Origin: JAFGED01 sp964551295
GTDB lineage: Bacteria; Chloroflexota; Anaerolineae; B4-G1
Reading direction: 5' to 3'
Length of the DNA stretch: 32,557 nt
Assembly: GCA_964551295.1 (NCBI GenBank)
Contig: CAZKDJ010000024.1
Location: forward strand, 1-32,557
Position numbers and translations under genes: made by a program
Part shown: piece by piece, positions 1 to 6,748 of the stretch
How positions within the stretch are numbered: position 1 is the stretch's first letter
Layout: each line of letters starts with the position of its first letter
Notes under the pieces: model-generated
Database searches by the model: none
Told to the model about the DNA's origin: nothing
The model's input: only the letters and a program-made list of their open reading frames with translations

Positions 1-1140
1 GCGGCGGCCTGCGGCGGCGTCACCACCGTGGTCGATTTCGCCACCCAGTTCCCCGGCCAGACGCTGCGCCAGGCGGTCGAGGCGCGGCTGGCGGAGGCGC
101 AGGATGCCGCCATCGACTACGCTTTCCACGTGATGGTTACGGATTTGCCGCCGGGCCGCGAGGGAGAGCTGGCCGACCTGGTCGAGCTGGGCACGCCCAG
201 CGTCAAGCTGTATACAACGTATCGCCCTGACAAGGGCGATACGCCGTATCGCCCCAACTACTATGCCGACGACGCCACGATCCTGCGCGTGATGGAGACC
301 TGCGCCGACCTGGGCCTGCTGCCCCTGGTGCACTGCGAGAACGACGCGCTGGTGACGGCGCAGACGGAGGCGCTGGTCGCCGCCGGCGAGACGGGCTGGC
401 ACTGCCACGGTCGCGCCCGCCCCGCTCTGGCCGAGCAGGAGGCGGTGCAGCGGGTGCTCTTCCTGACCGAGGCCGCCGGAAGCCCGGTGCACATCGTCCA
501 CTGCTCCACCGCCCGCTCCGTCGCCCTGGTGACCGAGGCGCGCGATAACGGGCAGGAGGTCACCTGCGAGACCTGCCCGCAGTATCTGCTGCTCGATAAC
601 ACCGCCTACGAGGGGCCGGAGCCGTGGCGCATCATCCTGCAGCCGCCCCTGCGCGATCCCGAGGAACCCGATCGGCTGTGGGCGCTGCTCGAGGCGGGGC
701 TGGTGGATTTGATCGCCACCGACCATTGCGACTACACGCTGGATCAGAAGGTGGCCCAGGATGACTTTACCCAGACGCCCGGCGGTCTGCCGGGGGTGGA
801 GACGCTGCTGCCATTGATGATGACCTACGGCGTAAGCGAGGGCAATCTGACGCTCCCGCAACTGGCAGCGCTGCTTTCCGCCAACCCGGCCCGCATCTGG
901 GGGCTGTGGCCGCGCAAGGGGGCGCTTCTCCCCGGCTCCGACGCCGATCTCGTCGTCTACGATCCAGCGCCGGAGGGCATTGTCGCTGCGGAGAACCTGC
1001 ATCACCGGGCCGGTTACACGCCTTACGAGGGGATGCGGGTGCAGGGCCAGGTCAGGGCGACGATCTCTCGGGGGAGTATTGTCTATCGCGAAGGACAGTT
1101 CGTTGGACGCAGAGGTAGAGGACAGTTCGTGAGGAGATAG
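1..1140 (+). CDS. Dihydropyrimidinase/hydantoinase-family amidohydrolase (5' truncated)
   Basis: The gene runs off the left edge. The reading frame is open from base 1 (AAACGGVTTVVDF), so the GTG at 28 is not the real start. The fold is the metal-dependent cyclic amidohydrolase type. SVKLYTTY carries the lysine that is carbamylated to bridge the two metals. PLVHCEND and VHIVHCST carry metal-ligand histidines, and LIATDHCDYT carries the catalytic aspartate. The closing GALLPGSDADLVVYDP strand is typical of dihydropyrimidinases and hydantoinases, which open cyclic ureides or imides in pyrimidine breakdown. Substrate cannot be told from sequence; allantoinase or another cyclic amidase is possible. 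The last 15 residues repeat a GQFV-R-RG pattern from a short DNA repeat (GGACAGTTCGT twice), so the extreme C-terminus may be recently added. The next gene starts 3 bases after the stop. Confidence 0.85.
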   Translation, partial: AAACGGVTTVVDFATQFPGQTLRQAVEARLAEAQDAAIDYAFHVMVTDLPPGREGELADLVELGTPSVKLYTTYRPDKGDTPYRPNYYADDATILRVMETCADLGLLPLVHCENDALVTAQTEALVAAGETGWHCHGRARPALAEQEAVQRVLFLTEAAGSPVHIVHCSTARSVALVTEARDNGQEVTCETCPQYLLLDNTAYEGPEPWRIILQPPLRDPEEPDRLWALLEAGLVDLIATDHCDYTLDQKVAQDDFTQTPGGLPGVETLLPLMMTYGVSEGNLTLPQLAALLSANPARIWGLWPRKGALLPGSDADLVVYDPAPEGIVAAENLHHRAGYTPYEGMRVQGQVRATISRGSIVYREGQFVGRRGRGQFVRR

Positions 1141-1143
1141 GCG

Positions 1144-2396
1144 ATGGACACCACGACACTTTTCTACCGCTTTGGCGTGGCGCTGGCCATCGGATTCCTG
1201 GTGGGCCTGCAGCGGGAATATGCCAAAGGAGGAGGCGCCGGCAAGGAGATATTTGCCGGGGAGCGCACGCTGGCGCTGATGGGCCTGGTCGGCTGCACGG
1301 CGGCGATGGCGGCCGACGTGCTGGATTCGGCCTGGGCGTTTATCGGCATCTTTCTCGCACAAAGTGGGTTGATCGCGATCGCTCATTTCGTGGATGCCAG
1401 ACGCGGCAAAGTGGGGTTGACGACGGAGGTGGCCGCGTTGATGACGACCCTCGCCGGGGCGCTGTGCTACTGGGACTATTTGCCGCTGGCGGTGGCGTTG
1501 GCAGTGACGACGACGGTCTTGCTCTCCCTCAAGGTGGAGATGGATACGTTTGTCCGGCGCATCACGCGGGAGGATATTTACGCCACGCTCAAGTTCGCCG
1601 TGATCACGGCCATCGTCCTGCCGGTGTTGCCTAACAAAACGATCGTCGATGTGTCACCCTTTGACGTGCTGAATCCGTACAAGATTTGGCTGATGGTCGT
1701 CTTTATCTCCGGCATCAGCTTCCTGAGCTACGTGTTGGTCAAGGTCGTCGGCTCCCGCCATGGTATCGGGCTGACCGGCCTGCTGGGCGGGTTGGCTTCG
1801 AGCACGGCGTTGACGTTGAGCTTTTCGCAGCGCAGCCAGCGGCAGAGCGGCTTGGCCAAGCCGTTTGCGTTGGCGATCATGGTCGCCTGGACGGTGATGT
1901 TCTCGCGCGTGGTGGTCGAGGTCGCGGCTCTGAATCCTGCCTTGCTGGGCGTGTTGTGGCTGCCGATGGCCGCCTCGGCGGTAGCGGGTTTGGGATATAG
2001 CGTCTATCTCTATTTCTCCCAGCGCACCGACGAGGCGGGAGAGGTAAAGGTCTCTAACCCGTTCGAGTTGGGGCCGGCGATCAAGTTTGGCCTGATCTAT
2101 GCCGCGATCCTGCTGGTCTCCAAGGCGGCGCAGATGTACCTGGGCAACGCCGGTCTCTATCTCTCCAGCGTTCTCTCTGGCCTGGCGGACATGGACGCGA
2201 TCACGCTCTCCGTGGCCGGGTTGAGCCGTGCGGGCGATTTGACCTTGAGCGTCGGCGCGCGGGCCATCGTGCTGGCCGCGATGTCGAACACGGTGGTCAA
2301 GGGGGGTATCGTGCTGACCGGCGGGTCGCGCACGCTGCGCCGGGCGCTGCTGCCGGGGTTCGTGTTGATGCTGGTCGCCGGGGTGGGCGTGGCGTT
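1144..2396 (+). CDS. MgtC/SapB-DUF4010 family membrane protein (3' end lost in gap)
   Basis: This is a polytopic inner-membrane protein. The N-terminal stretch GVALAIGFLVGLQRE, followed by GERTLALMGLVG, is the MgtC/SapB signature. The remaining hydrophobic segments, with SRHGIGLTGLLGGLASSTAL and LSGLADMDAITLS, match DUF4010. Function of the family is unresolved; Mg2+ homeostasis or transport has been proposed for MgtC relatives. About 417 codons are visible before the run of N. Family members are usually about this long, so the true stop is probably inside the gap. The frame happens to stay open through the N run to 2580, but the residues after it (FANDSFRARMTPVRRW) are not membrane-like and contain the promoter of the next gene, so they are not taken as part of this protein. 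Start ATG follows the amidohydrolase stop by 3 bases, suggesting cotranscription. Confidence 0.85.
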
Positions 2397-2496
2397 NNNN
2401 NNNNNNNNNNNNNNNNNNNNNNNNNNNNNNNNNNNNNNNNNNNNNNNNNNNNNNNNNNNNNNNNNNNNNNNNNNNNNNNNNNNNNNNNNNNNNNNN
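2397..2496. other. Assembly gap, 100 N
   Basis: The run is exactly 100 N, the conventional placeholder for a gap of unknown length. The real distance and even the adjacency of the two sides are not established by sequence. Confidence 0.97.
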
Positions 2497-2506
2497 TCGG
2501 CGGGGT

Positions 2507-2534
2507 TTGCAAATGATTCGTTCCGTGCTAGAAT
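2507..2534 (+). promoter_or_regulatory. Sigma70-type promoter of the HU-like gene
   Basis: TTGCAA (2507-2512), a 16-base spacer and TAGAAT (2529-2534). A purine-rich ribosome site AAAGGAG sits just before the ATG at 2594. The leader would be about 50 bases. Confidence 0.55.
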
Positions 2535-2593
2535 GACTCCTGTACGCAGGTGGGTAATCGTCGTACAAATATATTCGTGAAAGGAGCAACACA

Positions 2594-2986
2594 ATGGCGA
2601 AAAAGATTCAAATGTGGCAACGGCTTGGTCCCAAGTTGGCCCCGGCTACCCCTGTGGAGGCCGAGGAGGTCATCGAGGCGCTGGTGGCGACCACCAACGA
2701 GACGCGCGGCAGCGTCCTGAGCGTCCTCGCGGAGCTGGACGTGATCCTCGAGCAGGCGCTCAAGGCGGGCCGGAGCGTCAAGCTGCCCAACGGCACCATC
2801 TTTCGTCCGGTGGGCAAGAAGGATGGGTCCATCAGCGTCAAGGCTCGTCTCGGCGCGCGGATGACCAAGTCCATCGATAGCGAGCAGCACGCCAAGTGGG
2901 TGAACGCCGAGAACGTCGGCAAGTCCGAGGCGGAGATGATCGTGATATGGAACGAACTGTACCCCGAAGATCCGATTGAGGACTGA
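2594..2986 (+). CDS. HU-like DNA-binding protein
   Basis: A 130-residue basic protein. The N-terminal half (EEVIEALVATTNETRGSVLS onward) forms the helix-turn-helix-like helices of the HU/IHF fold. The segment GRSVKLPNGTIFRPVGKKDG resembles the strand that leads into the DNA-embracing arm. It probably binds DNA non-specifically as a nucleoid protein. It is longer than canonical HU (about 90 residues) and lacks the classic arm motif with RNP, so it belongs to the divergent HU-like group rather than hup. AAAGGAG lies a good distance upstream of ATG, fixing the start. It has its own promoter and a strong hairpin terminator follows. Confidence is good for the fold and low for a specific role. Confidence 0.72.
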   Translation: MAKKIQMWQRLGPKLAPATPVEAEEVIEALVATTNETRGSVLSVLAELDVILEQALKAGRSVKLPNGTIFRPVGKKDGSISVKARLGARMTKSIDSEQHAKWVNAENVGKSEAEMIVIWNELYPEDPIED

Positions 2987-3005
2987 TCGCGTCGTTTCCC
3001 AAAAG

Positions 3006-3057
3006 TTCCACGGTGGAGGAAAAATTTTCCACCGTGGAATTTTTATTTTCCACGGTG
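3006..3057 (+). terminator. Three-armed palindromic element, Rho-independent terminator for the HU-like gene
   Basis: TTCCACGGTGGA (3006-3017) pairs with TCCACCGTGGAA (3028-3039), followed directly by TTTTTATTTT. A third arm TTCCACGGTG (3048-3057) can pair with the second arm instead. Each arm is itself almost palindromic. Confidence 0.75.
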
Positions 3058-3091
3058 AAAGTTTGATTTTGTTCGCTAACCTGCGGGAGGG

Positions 3092-3176
3092 TTAGCTGGC
3101 CTCCACGATGGCGATCTCTTCCTCCGTCAGGCCGTACAGCTCGTACACCAGCGCGTCGATTGACTTATGCAGCTAG
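3092..3176 (-). pseudogene. C-terminal relic of a restriction-modification protein
   Basis: Read on the minus strand from about 3173 to the TAA at 3092-3094, the bases encode LHKSIDALVYELYGLTEEEI, then AIVEAS and stop. This LVYELYGLTEEE-I-IVE ending is a familiar C-terminus of large DNA methyltransferase/type IIG proteins and type I specificity subunits. An in-frame TAG lies immediately upstream and no other part of such a gene is present. The relic overlaps the last few codons of the NgoMIV-like nuclease in another frame. It looks like what remains of an earlier RM gene after the present cassette replaced or interrupted it. Confidence 0.6.
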
Positions 3177-4022
3177 ATCGAAAGGCAAGTCGCTAATATC
3201 GCGCAAACGTCTGCCTTCGACGAGTATCATAAGCATGTCTAGTTGATCCTCATTGTCTGCATCCGCGATGGATTCCCGGAGTTCTGGCAAAGCAAAATGG
3301 TACACACAGTCCAAATCACCTGTGCCTAAAGCGAGAGATGCAATGCGGGTTGGGAGGGGTTCGGCGGTTACAGACACGACATGGGGCAAATGTCCCTTTC
3401 GATTTCGAATCAAGTTGAGGGCTTCAGTTCGAGCATTTTGCCCTCTATCGCTTCTGAGTGTCCACTTGCAAGAAATGCTGGCATGGAGGATTGGGTGGGG
3501 ATGTTCAAGGTTCGCTTGGCGCAGAGGGGTGAACTTGGCATGAGAACCCTCAGCAGTCACTACAGTTTGATTTTGATTGATCTCTTCGTCTGAAACAGGC
3601 CATCTGCCAATGACGATATCGGGTTTGATGATGTAGTCTGTTCCCAGTGCAGAGGCCAGTTCATTGTCCTGACCGACGATTCTTTCTAGATTTGCCAAGT
3701 GCTCGTATTGATCAAAATCCGAGATCGGCGTTTGTGTGGAATAGTGCCACTTGCCAGGGCGCAGATGGTGCAAGAGCGCAAAAGCGAGTTCGAGAAAGTC
3801 TTTGGTAATTGTTTCAAAAAGCCCGCCGGCAGTCTGCCCAGAAAGACCGTTATGACCCACAGGATAGCCGAGACGATTGATGATCCCTTGGGCAATCGCT
3901 CTACTGGCTCTGTTTCCCTTGTCCGCAAAGTTCGGGTATTCGGTCTCTCCGTCTCTTTGCAGCCTGACGATTTCGTTACAGATTCGCCGGTGGTATTCTT
4001 TGCGCAGATCCGAGATAGTCAT
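3165..4022 (-). CDS. Type II restriction endonuclease, NgoMIV-like
   Basis: The protein has 285 residues from the ATG at 4022, which has GGAGGG four bases upstream. An upstream in-frame ATG at 4073 lies inside the methyltransferase gene and is less likely. Length and catalytic layout match NgoMIV (286 residues, cuts GCCGGC): E70 in GGLFETITKDFLE, D135 in IIKPDIVI, then S184-C185-K186 in HASISCKWTLRS, followed 13 residues later by E200 (RTEALN). This is the PD...K-x13-E arrangement of the NgoMIV/Cfr10I/Bse634I group, whose members recognise sequences with a CCGG core. Specificity is therefore predicted to be GCCGGC or a relative. It lies downstream of its presumed methyltransferase on the same strand, with 25 bases between. 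Both genes are A+T-richer than neighbours, suggesting acquisition by transfer. Confidence 0.82.
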   Translation of the reverse strand: MTISDLRKEYHRRICNEIVRLQRDGETEYPNFADKGNRASRAIAQGIINRLGYPVGHNGLSGQTAGGLFETITKDFLELAFALLHHLRPGKWHYSTQTPISDFDQYEHLANLERIVGQDNELASALGTDYIIKPDIVIGRWPVSDEEINQNQTVVTAEGSHAKFTPLRQANLEHPHPILHASISCKWTLRSDRGQNARTEALNLIRNRKGHLPHVVSVTAEPLPTRIASLALGTGDLDCVYHFALPELRESIADADNEDQLDMLMILVEGRRLRDISDLPFDLAA

Positions 4023-4047
4023 TGCACCCTCCAATAATCTAGTTGAT

Positions 4048-5499
4048 TCAGGTGTGGGGTTTGTAGAAACCAATTACGTACTCTTCATGCATTCGCTGCT
4101 GAATCTGAGAGTCCAGATCGAGCTTCATTCCAGCCGGCATCATCCGGCGATTCCGATCCAGATGGCGCACTCCGGTTTTGGGCACCTGAAAACCGATCGC
4201 CTGTCCGATTTCAGATAAGCAAGCTTGGGTTTCAGTGTCTTTGCCTCGCATTATGGAGTTTCCTACCACGACAATCGCCGCTTTCCCTGGCTTTAGCACG
4301 CGGAACATTTCTCGCAAAGCCCGAGTCATTTCGGAGTAGTAACGACGCAGTACTTGTCCTCTTTTCCTGTCTTGACAGGCAATATCAGCCACTATTTCCG
4401 TTGTTCTCTCAGGCAGTTTTTCAAAGGCAAACCCGGTGATCGCTTCACCTCCAATATACTCTTTGCGTTTTTCTCCAAGGTCGTCAATGGGGTATCCAAG
4501 CCATACCAACGAAAACTTGTGTGCGCGCATATAGTCGATGGCATTAGAGGCATAAGGAGGCGAAGTAACGATTAAATCTATAGAATCATTGTCCAAGGGC
4601 AAGCTCTGTGCGTTTCCAACTGTAATGCATGGCACGAATCTATCGGGTTCGGGCTCGAATAATCCCTCCAAAAAAGGTTGCTGTTCATCTTTTTCCTTCT
4701 GGGGCAGCCCTTTCAAATTCTGAAGAATTCGCTTTTCGAATTCTTCCAGAGGGGAGCGCAATTTCTTGGTTAGTAATCTGATACGACGCGTGGGCTTGTC
4801 GATCAAATCGCTGCCTATGATGATTTCACCAGTCTCATCAATTACTACCTTGGCTCTGTGCGGTCGCGTATGCGCCAAATCGAATGCTAGAGAAACCCCA
4901 CCTGACTTGGTGATGATGATAGCAGAAAATATTAACTCGAAAAAAGCCCTGATGCGCTTATCTGCTATTTGCTCTATCTCATTCGCTAGGGCTAAGAGGA
5001 CTATTTGTATTTCGTACGAAAACCAATAATCGACAAAAGACCGCGTCTTCGAGTCCCAACGTTCGGCTAATCCTTTTTCTAATTCGCTCCGACGTCCGTT
5101 AATGGCAAGCCTCACTCGCCCTACAATTTCTTTGCCGACTGTAGCAACTTGTCTGGCATTGAGTGGTGTCACCTTGGTTTTTGTTAGCAACAATGCAAGC
5201 GGATCAATATCAAACCCTACCCCGTATCTTCCCAACAAGAAGGCTTCGAGCAAAGTCGTTCCCGATCCCATCATGGGGTCAAGTACGACATCGCCGAGAC
5301 TGGTTAGCGATTGAATAAACTTGCGTGGTAATTGCGGTGGAAACTTGGCAGGGAAAGAATGAAAGTTGTGTGATGCATAGTCGCTACCCTGGCTGTGAAA
5401 ATCCAGGTCTTGAGAAAGAAGATCAACCAGTTTCTCGCGACAGGTTTGATCTTTTTGTTCAACATTGAGAGACAAAGATTCCAGTTGGCGAATGCTCAT
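4048..5499 (-). CDS. DNA amino-methyltransferase (probably N4-cytosine), partner of the NgoMIV-like nuclease
   Basis: The S-adenosylmethionine site is VVLDPMMGSGTTLLEAFLLG (DPMMGSGTT near residues 74-82), preceded by HSFPAKFPPQLPRKFI, common in this class. The catalytic motif LIVTSPPYASNAIDYMRAHK is near residue 312. SPPY is more typical of N4-cytosine than of N6-adenine enzymes, so it should protect the cytosines of the nuclease site; the base modified is inference. The frame stays open upstream to an ATG at 5625, but that part contains a good promoter and reads like non-coding sequence. I place the start at the ATG at 5499 (483 residues). No strong ribosome site precedes it, and a TTG at about 5520 with GGGGAG close upstream is an alternative. 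Base composition is A+T-rich relative to tgt upstream. Confidence 0.82.
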   Translation of the reverse strand: MSIRQLESLSLNVEQKDQTCREKLVDLLSQDLDFHSQGSDYASHNFHSFPAKFPPQLPRKFIQSLTSLGDVVLDPMMGSGTTLLEAFLLGRYGVGFDIDPLALLLTKTKVTPLNARQVATVGKEIVGRVRLAINGRRSELEKGLAERWDSKTRSFVDYWFSYEIQIVLLALANEIEQIADKRIRAFFELIFSAIIITKSGGVSLAFDLAHTRPHRAKVVIDETGEIIIGSDLIDKPTRRIRLLTKKLRSPLEEFEKRILQNLKGLPQKEKDEQQPFLEGLFEPEPDRFVPCITVGNAQSLPLDNDSIDLIVTSPPYASNAIDYMRAHKFSLVWLGYPIDDLGEKRKEYIGGEAITGFAFEKLPERTTEIVADIACQDRKRGQVLRRYYSEMTRALREMFRVLKPGKAAIVVVGNSIMRGKDTETQACLSEIGQAIGFQVPKTGVRHLDRNRRMMPAGMKLDLDSQIQQRMHEEYVIGFYKPHT

Positions 5500-5551
5500 T
5501 CGGTGTTCTCGTGTGTACAATTCTCCCCGTATTTCATAGATTGGCGCTGCT

Positions 5552-5579
5552 ATTATAGCCCGTTTCACGCGGGGGGCAA
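5552..5579 (-). promoter_or_regulatory. Promoter of the restriction-modification operon
   Basis: On the minus strand, TTGCCC (5574-5579), a 16-base spacer and a consensus TATAAT (5552-5557). Transcription would start near 5545, about 45 bases before the chosen methyltransferase start. No separate promoter or controller-protein gene is seen, so both RM genes would share this one. Confidence 0.6.
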
Positions 5580-5617
5580 AATGCGGGATCGTCAGTCCTC
5601 CCGCAGGGCCTGAAAAC

Positions 5618-6745
5618 CTACGCAAGGTTCACTGCTGGCTGCCCGCACGTCTGCCAAAACGCCTCTCGATACGCCTGGAAATGCCCCTCCAGCACCGCCT
5701 CCCGCATCTCGCGGGCGATAGTCAGCAGCAGGTGCAGGTTGTGCACGGTGAGCAGGTGGTGGCCCAGGATCTCGTTGGCCTTGGTCAGGTGGCGCACGTA
5801 GGCGCGGCTAAAGTGGGTGCAGGCGTAGCAGGTGCAGCCGGGCTCGATGGGGTCGGCGTCGTCGGCGAAGCGCGCGTTGCGCAGGTTGATCCGCCCCGTG
5901 CGCGTCAGCGCCGAGCCGTTGCGCGCCGTGCGTGTGGGCAGCACGCAGTCGAACATGTCCACGCCCCGCGCCACGCACTCGATCAAGTCACCCGGCGTGC
6001 CGACGCCCATCAGGTAGCGCGGCTGGTCGGCGGGCAGGATCGGCGTGACGACCTCCAGCGAGGCGTGCATCTGCTCCTTCGTCTCGCCCACGCTCAGGCC
6101 GCCGATGGCGTAGCCATCGAAACCCATGTCCGTCAGAAAGCGGGCCGACTGCTCCCGCAGGTCGGGGAAGACGCCGCCCTGGACGACGCCAAAGAGCGCC
6201 TGGTCGGTGCGGGTCTTGGCGGCTTTGCACCGTTGTGCCCAGGCGTGGGTGCGGGCCAGTGCCTGCACGTTGTAGTCATAATCGTTGGCGGGGGCGCACT
6301 CGTCGAGGCAGACGATGAGGTCGGCGCCCAGGTTCTCCTGGATGGCGACGACTTTCTCCGGGGTGAAGCGGTGCTCGGAGCCATCGATGTGTGAGCGAAA
6401 GGTGACGCCATCGGCGTCGATCTTGCGCCGCTGGGCCAGGCTAAAGACCTGGTAGCCGCCGGAATCGGTGAGGATGGGGCCGTCCCAACCCATAAACGCG
6501 TGCAGGCCGCCCAAGCGGGCGATGCGCTCGTCGCCGGGGCGCAGGTAGAGGTGATAGGTATTGCCCAGGATGATCGTTGCACCCACGTCGCGCAGGTCGC
6601 GGGGCGACATGGCCTTGACGGTGGCCTGGGTGCCGACGGGCATAAAGACGGGCGTGGGAATCTGGCCGTGCGGCGTGTGGATCAATCCGGCGCGGGCGTG
6701 GCCGTCGGCGGCCAGGAGATCGAAGGCGAGGGCTGATTTTGGCAT
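5618..6745 (-). CDS. tgt: tRNA-guanine transglycosylase (queuine tRNA-ribosyltransferase)
   Basis: This enzyme swaps guanine-34 in GUN-anticodon tRNAs for the queuosine precursor preQ1. The 375-residue length is normal. Visible family motifs are ILGNTYHLYLRPG, LTDSGGYQVFSL with the catalytic-site aspartate, IGGLSVGE, and VDMFDCVLPTRTARNG with the nucleophilic aspartate. The zinc site is C304, C306 and C309 (CTCYAC) and a histidine in LLTVHNLHLLL. It starts 3 bases after the histidine-kinase stop and is probably cotranscribed with it from the promoter at 9086-9114. queA, the next queuosine enzyme, lies about 26 kb away at the right edge rather than adjacent. Confidence 0.96.
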   Translation of the reverse strand: MPKSALAFDLLAADGHARAGLIHTPHGQIPTPVFMPVGTQATVKAMSPRDLRDVGATIILGNTYHLYLRPGDERIARLGGLHAFMGWDGPILTDSGGYQVFSLAQRRKIDADGVTFRSHIDGSEHRFTPEKVVAIQENLGADLIVCLDECAPANDYDYNVQALARTHAWAQRCKAAKTRTDQALFGVVQGGVFPDLREQSARFLTDMGFDGYAIGGLSVGETKEQMHASLEVVTPILPADQPRYLMGVGTPGDLIECVARGVDMFDCVLPTRTARNGSALTRTGRINLRNARFADDADPIEPGCTCYACTHFSRAYVRHLTKANEILGHHLLTVHNLHLLLTIAREMREAVLEGHFQAYREAFWQTCGQPAVNLA

Positions 6746-6748
6746 CGG

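Noticed and set aside
2397..2580. Continuation of the DUF4010 frame through the N run to a stop at 2578-2580
   Set aside because: Frame continuity through 100 N is accidental, and the bases after the gap hold a promoter and encode residues unlike a membrane protein.
5500..5625. 42-residue N-terminal extension of the methyltransferase
   Set aside because: It spans a consensus promoter and shows no methyltransferase-like sequence; the conserved protein begins after 5499.
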